DNA from: Desulfotignum sp.
GTDB lineage: Bacteria; Desulfobacterota; Desulfobacteria; Desulfobacterales; Desulfobacteraceae
NCBI GenBank assembly: GCA_011389575.1
Contig: JAABUB010000027.1
Span: 1-37,905 of the forward strand
DNA length: 37,905 nt
Reading direction: 5' to 3'
In this document: positions 8,201-15,910 of the stretch, piece after piece
Layout of the letters: each line of letters starts with the position of its first letter
Position numbering within the stretch: the first letter of the stretch is position 1
Notes under the pieces: model-generated
What the model was told of the DNA's origin: nothing
Databases searched by the model: none
Seen by the model: the letters and a program-made list of their open reading frames with translations, nothing else
Position numbers and translations under genes: made by a program

Positions 8201-8353
8201 GAAAAGGAACTGTCCCATCTTCAAACGCTTGTCGGGTCGGATGTCCCCGTGGTCATGACATTTAAAAAAGTGTACACCCCCACCGGCCATGATCTGGAAC
8301 AGTTTGCAAGGCACCTGGGCATCGAGATCGGCCATGGCGAGGTCGAACAATAA
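5288..8353 (+). CDS. DUF499-family AAA-type ATPase, phage-defence associated
   Basis: The product has 1021 residues. A P-loop (QAMGGGKTH, residues 72-80) and a Walker B strand (PILILLDELPPYF, about 165-177) place it in the DUF499 group of predicted ATPases. These are found with DUF3780 proteins, helicases and DUF1156 methylases in anti-phage islands. The two next genes are DUF3780 and a helicase, which supports that reading. After the ATPase region, about residues 825-900 contain YTLDGSEP...YTGPI....., the pattern of the chitobiase/hexosaminidase C-terminal (CHB_HEX_C) beta-sandwich. This is unusual to see in an intracellular ATPase, although it may be normal for this family. AGGAG seven bases before ATG 5288 decides the start. 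The stop codon overlaps the next start by one base (TAATG), so the genes are co-translated. Confidence 0.85.
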   Translation: MKTVRNACRLQPNALDINVGDQIERLDQIIQDTDGQEYFKKTFITDGMKALLSKGMARLAGKTNDSVFHLKQAMGGGKTHLMVGFGLLAKNPSLREERIGSMPYQSSFGTAKIAAFNGRNNPHTYFWGEIARQLSRESVFREFWESGAKAPDEQSWLSLFEGEDPILILLDELPPYFHYYSTQVLGHGTVADVVTRAFSNMLTAAQKKKNVCIVVSDLTAAYDTGGKLIQRALNDATQELGRAEVSITPVNLESNEIYEILRKRLFTTLPDKSQISDIASVYASRLAEAARAKTVERSAEALANDIESTYPFHPSFKSIVALFKENEKFKQTRGLMELVSRLLKSVWESSEDVYLIGAQHFDLSIHDVREKLAEISQMRDVIARDLWDSTNSAHAQIIDINSGNDSAKQVGTLLLTASLSTAVNSVRGLTERELLECLIDPNHQGSGFRNAFMELQKSAWYLHQTQEGRTYFSHQENLTKKLQVYADKAPQNKVDDLIRHRLDQMYAPVTKEAYEKVLPLPEMDDASASLKTMRTLLIIEPDGKIPPGVYARFFKDLVNKNNLLILTGDKSSIASVEKAARHVYAVSKADGEIPGSHPQRKELDEKKAQYEQDFQTTILSVFDKLLFPGNSRGEDLLRPKALDRTYPSHEPYNGERQIVKTLTSDPIKLYTRVIDNFDALRARAESLLFGSRDEVRKTDLLDRMKQKTQMPWLPSRGFDELAIEAYQRGVWEDMGNGYITKKPKPKKTEVIVSEASMPDDAGTVRLKIDVANAGNSPRIHYAEDSDVSENSPVLNDNSLATRALRVQFLAKDPTGNNLTGPPITWKNCLTLRNRFDEFSRTVELFVAPRGSIKYTLDGSEPRNGLDYTGPIQLGDEETTVHVFAECEGIEAKRNFTFAESGSREIPMVKEAPAVLYSASPKRLDSASKTYQGLKMAGEKHIEFEQVVLMVGSAPKAIHLSLGEIRISAGFIEKELSHLQTLVGSDVPVVMTFKKVYTPTGHDLEQFARHLGIEIGHGEVEQ

Positions 8354-8898
8354 TGCAGGACACCATGGATTTCGGTGCCCCGGCCGCTTTCGGGATGCAC
8401 CATTTTTATGTGGATATCCCGGCAGGCCCCAGGGATGCCGTGCGTATTTATGAGGATTTCGGGTTTCACGGCGATGAACACCGCCGGGAAACCGTTGAAT
8501 GCCGGCTGATCCTGGCCCGGGAACTCTGGACCAGGATCCGGGATGATGCCCGCCGGGATTTCAATGCCCGCCTGAAAAAGAAAAAAATGGGTACGGGCAC
8601 CTGGAAAACCGGAACCGTCAAACTGGACCGCTTCCTGGGCAGGGAATTATGCGTACTTGGCTGGGCTGCAGAACATGCATCTCCGGATGAATGTCTTATC
8701 ATCACCCAGAAATGGCTGGCATTACGTCCTGAGGAACGGTGGTGGCTTTACAGCAAAACCGCTGCCGAAGCCGGTCAGGACGGACAAATGCTGCGGGGAT
8801 GGCGCAAAGCCCTTTACTGTGCCTTGTCCGACGGTACCCATATCCGGCTGGCACCCAAAAAAAAACCAAAGACAACAAAGAAAAAAAAGACCGGGTGA
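8353..8898 (+). CDS. DUF3780 protein, phage-defence associated
   Basis: The product has 181 residues. Recognisable DUF3780 features are FGMHHFYVDIP near the N-terminus, a central basic segment (FNARLKKKKMGTGTWKTG), LGRELCVLGWA, and LRPEERWWLYSKTAAE followed by RGWRKALYCAL. The last 20 or so residues are mostly Lys, Pro and Thr, encoded by A-runs of nine (8857-8865) and eight (8881-8888) bases. The protein has no known enzymatic motif. In related loci it always accompanies a DUF499 ATPase and a helicase and is assumed to be a structural or DNA-binding component. It overlaps the upstream gene by one base and the helicase frame by four (GTGA). Confidence 0.85.
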   Translation: MQDTMDFGAPAAFGMHHFYVDIPAGPRDAVRIYEDFGFHGDEHRRETVECRLILARELWTRIRDDARRDFNARLKKKKMGTGTWKTGTVKLDRFLGRELCVLGWAAEHASPDECLIITQKWLALRPEERWWLYSKTAAEAGQDGQMLRGWRKALYCALSDGTHIRLAPKKKPKTTKKKKTG

Positions 8899-10916
8899 CC
8901 CTGTTTCTGGAACATCGGGACATCTTTGGCAAGGCCCGGTTGCTGCTGGCGGATGAGGTCGGTGTCGGGAAAACCCTTTCCATGGCAACCAGCGCGCTTG
9001 TGAGTACCCTTTTGGAGGATGGCCCGGTTCTCATTCTGACGCCGGCTACGTTAATGGTTCAATGGCAGATCGAGATGATTGACAAGCTGGGTATCCCTTC
9101 GGCTGTCTGGTCTTCACAAAAAAAGGTGTGGCTGGGAGCGGAGGGTCAGATGTTATCTCCCAGAGGCGAAGCGGCTTCCATAAAAAAATGCCCTCATCGT
9201 ATCGGCATTGTTTCGACAGGCCTGATCATGCATCAACGGGAAAATGGAGACTTTGTCAAGGAAGCGGGAATGCTTCTGAATAAAAGGTTCGGTACAGTCA
9301 TTCTGGATGAAGCCCACAAGGCACGTGCAAGAGGGAAGCTGGGCGATAACGCATTGGAACCCAACAACCTTCTGGCTTTCATGAAAAAGATCGGGAAACT
9401 GACCCGGCATCTGATTTTAGGCACGGCCACCCCGATTCAAACCGATGTCCGGGAACTCTGGGACCTGTTGGAAATATTGAACAGTGGTGCGGAATTTGTG
9501 CTTGGCGACGCATTGTCTCTATGGCGGGATTTTGAACAGGCGATTCCTCTGGTGACCGGAAAAACCCGGATCACTTCAGAGGAGGCGGCCTGGCAATGGT
9601 TGAACAATCCATTGCCCCCGGCCGGTGAACACCCTGTTATGCAGCAGATCCGTGATTATCTGACCATTGATCCCCATTCCTTTTCCTGTTCCCATCAATT
9701 TGAAGACCTGGATTACATGGTCCGGAATTTGTGGCTTTCCGAGTGCCTGGTTCCCGGATTTTTCAAGGAAAACAACCCGGTATTGCGCCACACCGTGTTA
9801 CGAAAACGAAAACAGCTGGAAGATGACGGGTTGATGGAAAAAGTCGGTGTCAATACCCATCCGCTGGTGCGGCACCTGTCCCAGTATCAATCCCGGTTTG
9901 TCGGCCTGGGAATTCCCACCAACACCCCTTTTCAGGTGGCGTATGAAAAAGCGGAAGCCTTCAGCAGACTCCTCCAATCCAGAACACGGGCAGGCGGGTT
10001 TATGAAATCACTGATGTTGCAGCGCATCTGTTCCAGTTTTGCATCCGGGTTGAAAACAGCGCAAAACATGCTCAAACACGCCATCTCAAATGAGGATGAG
10101 GACCATGTGGAAGAAGTGGAACATATCCTTTCTGAAATGACCCCTGCTGAAATAGCCTGCCTCAAGGAAATCGAGACCCAACTGTCACGACCGGAAGCCG
10201 TGGATTCCAAATTCAACACGGTCAAGTGGTTTTTGACACAATTTGTGACCGATGGAAAAACCTGGCTGGAACACGGCTGTATCATTTTCAGCCAGTATTA
10301 TGACACGGCCCTTTGGATCGCCGGTGAGCTGGCTAAGGTGTTCAAGGAAGATGTGGTGGCGGTGTATGCCGGGGTCGGAAAAAGCGGGCTGTTCCGGGGA
10401 AAGCAGTTCAATTATGTGGAACGTGAGGTGATCAAGGCTGCCGTCAGGACCCGCGAGATCCGTCTGGTGGTGGCAACGGATGCGGCCTGCGAAGGGTTGA
10501 ACCTGCAAGCATTGGGTACCCTGATCAATATAGATCTTCCATGGAATCCATCCCGGCTGGAACAGCGGCTGGGCAGGATCAGGCGATTCGGGCAGGCACG
10601 CAAGTCTGTGGATATGCTCAACCTTGTTTACAGTGGCACACAGGATGAAAAAATCTACAACGTGTTGTCGGAACGACTGCGTGATACCTATGATATTTTC
10701 GGAAGCCTGCCTGATATCATCGATGATGAATGGATAAAAGATGAAGCGGCACTCAGGGAGCGAATGAACGAATATATGCATGAACGGCAAAAAGCACAGG
10801 ACGCTTTCAGTGTGAAGTACAGTGAAACCATAGATCCTGAAGCCCATTTGTGGGAGCGGTGTACATCTGTTTTGTCCCGCCGGGATATTGTCAGCATACT
10901 GAGCGAGCCCTGGTAA
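8895..10916 (+). CDS. SNF2/DEAH-type helicase, N-terminally shortened
   Basis: With the GTG at 8895 the product has 673 residues. Superfamily-2 motifs are clear: LADEVGVGKT (motif I, residues 18-27), ILDEAHKAR (motif II), LGTATPIQ (motif III), ATDAACEGLNL (motif V) and QRLGRIRRFGQ (motif VI). Relatives usually carry 50 or more residues before motif I, including the 'L.PYQ' adenine-contacting Q region. Here only about 17 precede it, and no Q region is visible even if the open frame is read back to 8739. The GTG shares bases with the DUF3780 stop (GTGA), so coupling is possible, but no good ribosome site is seen. Possible explanations are a deletion that fused the genes' ends, or a -1 slip on the A-runs making a DUF3780-helicase fusion. 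Its role would be DNA translocation in a defence complex. Confidence 0.8.
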   Translation: MTLFLEHRDIFGKARLLLADEVGVGKTLSMATSALVSTLLEDGPVLILTPATLMVQWQIEMIDKLGIPSAVWSSQKKVWLGAEGQMLSPRGEAASIKKCPHRIGIVSTGLIMHQRENGDFVKEAGMLLNKRFGTVILDEAHKARARGKLGDNALEPNNLLAFMKKIGKLTRHLILGTATPIQTDVRELWDLLEILNSGAEFVLGDALSLWRDFEQAIPLVTGKTRITSEEAAWQWLNNPLPPAGEHPVMQQIRDYLTIDPHSFSCSHQFEDLDYMVRNLWLSECLVPGFFKENNPVLRHTVLRKRKQLEDDGLMEKVGVNTHPLVRHLSQYQSRFVGLGIPTNTPFQVAYEKAEAFSRLLQSRTRAGGFMKSLMLQRICSSFASGLKTAQNMLKHAISNEDEDHVEEVEHILSEMTPAEIACLKEIETQLSRPEAVDSKFNTVKWFLTQFVTDGKTWLEHGCIIFSQYYDTALWIAGELAKVFKEDVVAVYAGVGKSGLFRGKQFNYVEREVIKAAVRTREIRLVVATDAACEGLNLQALGTLINIDLPWNPSRLEQRLGRIRRFGQARKSVDMLNLVYSGTQDEKIYNVLSERLRDTYDIFGSLPDIIDDEWIKDEAALRERMNEYMHERQKAQDAFSVKYSETIDPEAHLWERCTSVLSRRDIVSILSEPW

Positions 10917-10924
10917 TGGGCAGG

Positions 10925-11110
10925 CTATAGTTGACAAAGTCCGTATTTATTCATAATCTGCTCGCAGGAAAAGTCTGGCCTCAACGCTGGGGGAGGCTGC
11001 CGCAGAAAAATCAGGCCCATGACCGGCAGGAAATACGCGTTGCCGGCATACTTGGAGTTGGCCCGCAGGGTGTCTGCCGCACTCCAGAGCCGTTTTTCAA
11101 TGGCATCCAT
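10925..11110 (-). pseudogene. hsdM: hsdM 5' stub (type I restriction methylase)
   Basis: The first 38 or so residues ([19 protein letters not shown] and [11 protein letters not shown]) match the conserved N-terminus of type I modification subunits (HsdM_N). The sequence then diverges and stops at residue 61, whereas a full HsdM has about 500-800 residues. The methylase domain with NPPF/NPPY is absent. The gene is directly downstream of the minus-strand hybrid kinase operon and converges with the helicase gene. It is a truncation left after a deletion and marks this position as an old restriction-modification locus. Confidence 0.7.
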
Positions 11111-11128
11111 GCAACTTTAAGACGTTGT

Positions 11129-12865
11129 TCATTTGTCCAAAACTTCCCTGACCTTCATTGTCAAGTCCGCCATTGAAAACGGTTTCTGAATAAATGCCAC
11201 GGTCTCATCCAGGACCCCCTGATGGGCAATGACGCTGGCGGTATAGCCGGACATGAACAAGAGCCGAATACCCGGATAAAGATCAATGATTTGTCCGGCC
11301 AGGTCACGACCGTTCATCTCCGGCATGACCACGTCTGTCATGAGCATATCAATGGTGCCGGAATGGTTCTTTGCTTTTTCCACAGCCGCTCCCGGCGTGG
11401 CTGCTGACAGCACGGTATACCCTTTTCTTTCCAGCATCATCCGGGTCATTCGTAAAATTGTGGGTTCATCCTCCACCAGCAGGATTGTTTCGGAGCCACC
11501 TGCAGCTGTTTTTTTCTCAGGTGCGGCCTTGTCCAAGTCTTTTTCGACAATTAACCGAGGCAGGTAAATTTTAAAAATGGAACCCTGGCCGGGTTCGCTG
11601 TAGACATTGATGAATCCATTGTTCTGTTTGACAATGCCATATATTGTTGCAAGCCCTAACCCTGTGCCCTTGCCCACATCTTTGGTGGTGAAAAACGGTT
11701 CGAAAAGGTTCTCCAAAGTGTCTTTGTCCATGCCGGAGCCATTGTCGCTGACTGCCAGCAGGACAAAATCACCAGGGATAAACCCCGGGTGATCACTGCA
11801 GTATTCCCCATCAAATGATTTTCTTCCGGTTTCTATGGTGAGTTTGCCCACACCGGAAATGGCATCCCTGGCGTTGATGCAGAGATTGGCAAGGATCTGG
11901 TCGATCTGGGACGGGTCCATCTTCACCGGCCATAGATGGGCTCCCGGCTGCCAGGCAAGGTCGATGTCTTCCCCGATAAGCCGGCGCAGCATCTTGAGCA
12001 TGTTTTCCACAGCATCATTTACATCCAGCTGTCTGGGGGATATGGCCTGCTTTCTGGCAAAGGCCAGCAATTGCTTCGTGATATCAGCGGAACGCGTTGC
12101 TGCGGTTTGAATTTCTTTCAGGTCGGCATATAGCTCCTGATTCCCTTCTGCTTTTTCAAAAGCAAATTCCACATGTCCCAGGATCACCCCCAGCATGTTG
12201 TTGAAATCGTGGGCCACACCGCCGGCCAGACGGCCCACGGATTCCATTTTCTGGGCCTGGTGAAGCTGGGTTTCGAGTTTTTTCCGTTCCTCTGCCGCCT
12301 GTTTGCGGCCGGTGATGTCGCTGATCACCGCGCGGCATGAAGGCGCACCGTCTTCCGCCCGGGCCGCGGTTGCTATCAGATCCACCCAGAAGACGGTGCC
12401 GTCCGGCTTGACCATCCGCAGTTCGCATTCCTGAGGTTCGGCCGTTTCAAAGAGCTGTTTCCGATGCAGGTAGTAGATGTCCTGATCCGCTTTGAGGATG
12501 AAGCGGGAGATCGGCAGCCTGACCAGTGCGCTGCGGGCCGTGTCCAGCATGGCTGCCGCTGTGAGATTGGCTTCCAGAATCAATCCTTTTTCAGAAATCG
12601 TACAATATCCCACCGGTGCCATATCATACAGATCAAAATAGCGGGACCGGCTTTCCTCCAGTTCTGCCTGGGCCGCCTGCAGTTCCTCGTTCTGTATTTC
12701 CAGCTCGATCTGGTGAACCCGCAGTTCATGGACCATTTCCTGAATCTGTTCAGGCGGCAGAGCAGCGATATCCCCGGGTATTGGCAGGGACCGGCTTTTT
12801 AATGTGTCTTCGGCTTTTTGGCGCAGCGCCTTCGTATCCACAGGTGTTTGGTTCTTGTCCATCAT
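11129..12865 (-). CDS. PAS hybrid histidine kinase with receiver
   Basis: The product has 578 residues, cytoplasmic. Order: coiled coil (about 40-75), PAS domain (about 76-190), phosphoacceptor helix with GGVAHDFNN (His219), ATPase domain with [15 protein letters not shown] and [15 protein letters not shown], and a C-terminal receiver with acidic VEDE, Asp511 in [10 protein letters not shown] and the conserved Lys in QKPF. The start is set by GGAG seven bases before ATGATG. The upstream CheB-CheR stop codon lies within that ATGATG, so the two are coupled. Extending the frame further upstream would only read through the previous gene out of frame. It probably transmits a signal shared with the upstream sensory genes. 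No DNA-binding partner is adjacent. Confidence 0.85.
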   Translation of the reverse strand: MMDKNQTPVDTKALRQKAEDTLKSRSLPIPGDIAALPPEQIQEMVHELRVHQIELEIQNEELQAAQAELEESRSRYFDLYDMAPVGYCTISEKGLILEANLTAAAMLDTARSALVRLPISRFILKADQDIYYLHRKQLFETAEPQECELRMVKPDGTVFWVDLIATAARAEDGAPSCRAVISDITGRKQAAEERKKLETQLHQAQKMESVGRLAGGVAHDFNNMLGVILGHVEFAFEKAEGNQELYADLKEIQTAATRSADITKQLLAFARKQAISPRQLDVNDAVENMLKMLRRLIGEDIDLAWQPGAHLWPVKMDPSQIDQILANLCINARDAISGVGKLTIETGRKSFDGEYCSDHPGFIPGDFVLLAVSDNGSGMDKDTLENLFEPFFTTKDVGKGTGLGLATIYGIVKQNNGFINVYSEPGQGSIFKIYLPRLIVEKDLDKAAPEKKTAAGGSETILLVEDEPTILRMTRMMLERKGYTVLSAATPGAAVEKAKNHSGTIDMLMTDVVMPEMNGRDLAGQIIDLYPGIRLLFMSGYTASVIAHQGVLDETVAFIQKPFSMADLTMKVREVLDK

Positions 12866-15800
12866 TGTTTTTCTCCAAGGGGCGGTTGTATGACATCCGC
12901 CTGGTTCATCTCCAGGATGACCCCGACTGCCCGGGTCACTGTTCCGTTTTCCATTACAGGCTCGCCCAGGGAACGGACCTTCCGCTGCCTGCCCCCGGCA
13001 GTTGTGAGAGACAGGTTTACATCGTAGGGTGTGCCATGTGTCACACATTGCTGAAACGCATTTTCGAAAACGAGGCGGTCTTCGGGTGGATAGCATTCCA
13101 GGCTCCGGGACAGGTGTTCCGGTTTCACCGGTTCGGATTTGCCGGGTGTGATGCCATAAATTCGGTACAAATTTTCCGACCAGAAAATCGTCTGGCCGGC
13201 AACTTCCCATTCCCAGGAACCGGCTTTTGCCGCCTGCTGGGTGATATGGAGCATGGCCTGGCTTCGCCGGGCAGTCACTTGGGTTTTGCGCACATCCGTG
13301 ATATCCACAAAGGTGATGACCGCTCCTTCAATCACATTGTCCAGGGTGCGGTAGGGCTGGATGCGCATGCTGTACCAGCGGCCCTCTGCGGTCTGCACAT
13401 CCACCTCCCTGGGAATCAGGGTGTCCAGCACTGTTTGCGTATCCGCCACCAGGTTGTCATAGCCCATCAGATTGGAAACAATATGGCCCACCGGCCGCCC
13501 CACATCGCTCAAAATAAGGTTGATGATCCGGGTGGCAGGAGGGGTGAAGCGCAGGATATGCAGCTCGTGGTCCACAAAAACCGTGGCAATGCCGGTGCCG
13601 GCCAGCAGGTTGTTCATGTCATTGTTGGCCCGGGACAGGTCGGCCACTTTTGTCTGGAGTTCCGCATTGACCGTGGTCAGTTCTTCGTTGACCGACTGCA
13701 GCTCCTCTTTGGAGGTCTCCAGCTCCTCATTGGTGGACTGCAGCTCTTCATTGACCGACTGCATCTCCTCGTTGGAGGATTTAAGCTCTTCATTGGTGGT
13801 TTCCAGTTCCTCGTTGGTGGCCTGGAGATATTCCTCCTTGGCCAGCAGTTCCTGTTTCAGGGCAGCAATCTGAAGGGCGGCATCTGTTTTTTTATCACCG
13901 GTTTCCGGGAGGATGTCGGAAGTGAGGGCTGCTTCCGGATCTGGGGGCAGAAGGTCTTGCTGCATAATGACCAGGTACAGGGGTTCTTCATATGAGGCAT
14001 GGGCAGCGGCAACCGGCCGGATGATCAGATTGACGGTTGTGAATCCGCCGTTGGTTTTGACACGCAGCCCCGGGTATCGGATCACGTCTTTTGTTTTGAC
14101 CGCCCGGGGCAGGGCTGTTGCCAGGGGCGGCCGCAGCCCTTCGCGGGCCATTTTCAGGATGTTCCGGTTGAATTCTCCCGGTGCAGGTTCAAGAAACATG
14201 CCGGTACGGCCATGCAGATAGAGGATCTCACCATCACCCGTGGTCAGGGCCGCCACCGGTGCCACATGCTGCAAAAGTGCTTGTTTCGTCAATTTGCGCA
14301 AAGAGGGTATCCCGGCAGGGGCTTTTTTCCCCGCAGGTTCGGGCAGATGGCCTGCATGAACCATCCTCACCGGTGCCAGCAGCTGGCCCGGGGGCAGCCG
14401 CCGGGTGCTGTGAAAGTCTGTTTTGCGCTGGTACAGTTTTGCCTTGCGGTCCAGGGTGGCAAACAGGTCGCTAAATTCCCCAATGGTTTCCGAGGTCCCT
14501 AAAAAGAGAAAACCCCCTGGTTTCAACGCATAGTGAAACAGCGGGATAATCTTTTTCTGCAGGTCTGCCCCCATGTAGATCAGCAGGTTCCGGCAGGAGA
14601 TCAGGTCCAGTTTGGAAAAAGGGGGGTCTTTGACCACGCTCTGTTCGGAAAACACCAGCATGTCTCTGATATGTTTTTTGATACGATAAAGTTTGTCAGC
14701 CGGTTCAGCCGCAAAAAACCGGGACAGCCGTTCAGGGGAAATATCCCGGGCGATACTGGCCGGATAAAGACCGGCACGGGCCGTGGCAATGGCCTGGCTG
14801 TCCATGTCCGTGGCAAAGATCTGTACGGTGTACCGCTGTTTTTTCATCTCCTGGTATTCCGCCAGCAGCATGGCGATGGAATAGGCTTCCTCGCCGGTGG
14901 AGCAGCCCGGTACCCAGATACGGATAACGGTATCCATGGGTTTTTCCGCCAGTAACTGTGGCAGCACCGTTTTTTCAAATACCCCAAAAACAGGTGGATC
15001 ACGAAAAAAATTGGTCACACCGATGAGCATTTCACGAAAAAGCGCGTCCACTTCCGCGAGGGTGCGCTGCAGAAATGTCACATATTCATTCATGGTTTGG
15101 ATTTGATGAACCGCCATGCGCCGTTCGATGCGGCGAATGATGGTGCTGGATTTGTACTGGGAAAAATCGTGACCGGTCCTGGCCCGCAAAAGGATGAAGA
15201 TCCGTTTCAGGGCATTTTCACTGGTGGACAGGGGGGCAGTGCCGGCCACAGGGGGCCGGCCAAAGGCGTGGGACACGTAGGAAATAATCTGGGCGGCCAT
15301 TTCCGCCGGGGGCAGCACATAATCCACCAGCCCGGTGGCAATCGCACTGCGGGGCATGCCGTCATGTTCAGTGGATTCAGGGAGCTGGGCCATTACCATG
15401 CCGCCTTCCCCCTTGATGTCTCTCACCCCCAGGGTCCCGTCACTGCCGGTGCCCGACATCACAATGGCGATGGACCGTTCCTGCTGGTCCTGGGCCAGGG
15501 AGCGGAAGAAAAAATCGATGGGCAGGCGCTGACCACGGGGTGCAGCAGCTTCCAGCAGCTGCAGTGTGCCGTTGAGAAACGCCATATCCCGGTTGGGCGG
15601 TATGATATAGGCACAGTTGGGGGAGACCGTCATTCCGTCTTCAACTTCAAAGACCTGCATGCGGGTATACCGCCGGATCAGTTCGGTAAGGATGCTCTTG
15701 TGATCAGGCGCCAGGTGCTGCACCAGGGCAAAGGCCATTCCCGGATCCGCATCCGCCGGCATGCCGGAAAAAAATGCCTCGAATGCAGCCAGCCCGCCGG

Positions 15801-15879
15801 CTGAAGCACCGATACCCACAATGGGAAATCTTTTGGCAGCCCGGTCCTGTTTTCTCTTTTTCATGCCAATTTCTTCCAT
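12862..15879 (-). CDS. CheB-CheR fusion with two PAS domains
   Basis: The product has up to 1005 residues. Residues about 18-205 are a CheB methylesterase domain with the catalytic triad Ser26 (GIGASAGG), His54 (VQHLAPDH) and Asp147 (SGTGSDGT). It lacks the receiver that normally precedes CheB. Next is a CheR methyltransferase (VTNFFRDPPVF, WVPGCSTGEEAYSIA for S-adenosylmethionine, LISCRNLLIYM). A long coiled coil of repeated NEEL(Q/K)S(T/S)NEEL units follows, then two PAS domains. Unlike many relatives it has no kinase module at the end. The hybrid kinase downstream overlaps its stop and may supply it. A second Met at residue 6 (start 15864) has GGAAG in better position. I infer a sensory signalling protein rather than a flagellar chemotaxis enzyme. 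Confidence 0.85.
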   Translation of the reverse strand: MEEIGMKKRKQDRAAKRFPIVGIGASAGGLAAFEAFFSGMPADADPGMAFALVQHLAPDHKSILTELIRRYTRMQVFEVEDGMTVSPNCAYIIPPNRDMAFLNGTLQLLEAAAPRGQRLPIDFFFRSLAQDQQERSIAIVMSGTGSDGTLGVRDIKGEGGMVMAQLPESTEHDGMPRSAIATGLVDYVLPPAEMAAQIISYVSHAFGRPPVAGTAPLSTSENALKRIFILLRARTGHDFSQYKSSTIIRRIERRMAVHQIQTMNEYVTFLQRTLAEVDALFREMLIGVTNFFRDPPVFGVFEKTVLPQLLAEKPMDTVIRIWVPGCSTGEEAYSIAMLLAEYQEMKKQRYTVQIFATDMDSQAIATARAGLYPASIARDISPERLSRFFAAEPADKLYRIKKHIRDMLVFSEQSVVKDPPFSKLDLISCRNLLIYMGADLQKKIIPLFHYALKPGGFLFLGTSETIGEFSDLFATLDRKAKLYQRKTDFHSTRRLPPGQLLAPVRMVHAGHLPEPAGKKAPAGIPSLRKLTKQALLQHVAPVAALTTGDGEILYLHGRTGMFLEPAPGEFNRNILKMAREGLRPPLATALPRAVKTKDVIRYPGLRVKTNGGFTTVNLIIRPVAAAHASYEEPLYLVIMQQDLLPPDPEAALTSDILPETGDKKTDAALQIAALKQELLAKEEYLQATNEELETTNEELKSSNEEMQSVNEELQSTNEELETSKEELQSVNEELTTVNAELQTKVADLSRANNDMNNLLAGTGIATVFVDHELHILRFTPPATRIINLILSDVGRPVGHIVSNLMGYDNLVADTQTVLDTLIPREVDVQTAEGRWYSMRIQPYRTLDNVIEGAVITFVDITDVRKTQVTARRSQAMLHITQQAAKAGSWEWEVAGQTIFWSENLYRIYGITPGKSEPVKPEHLSRSLECYPPEDRLVFENAFQQCVTHGTPYDVNLSLTTAGGRQRKVRSLGEPVMENGTVTRAVGVILEMNQADVIQPPLGEKQ

Positions 15880-15910
15880 GAAAAGTGTTTATATGGTGCA
15901 ACGCCATTCC

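Noticed and set aside
12866-13210. Longer hybrid kinase starting at 13210
   Set aside because: The extension reads another frame of the CheB-CheR gene, is rich in Arg, Pro and Cys, and the ATGATG at 12865 has a good ribosome site.
13640-13850. Short tandem repeats, possible repeat array
   Set aside because: These are the codons for the NEEL(Q/K)S coiled coil of the CheB-CheR fusion. Spacing and content follow the heptads; it is not a CRISPR or satellite.
12616-13995. 459-codon open frame on the plus strand
   Set aside because: It lies opposite the CheB-CheR fusion gene, whose motifs are unmistakable. The frame is open because of G+C-rich third positions on the other strand, and its product (repeats of LLxGGLQLLI) mirrors the coiled-coil repeats.
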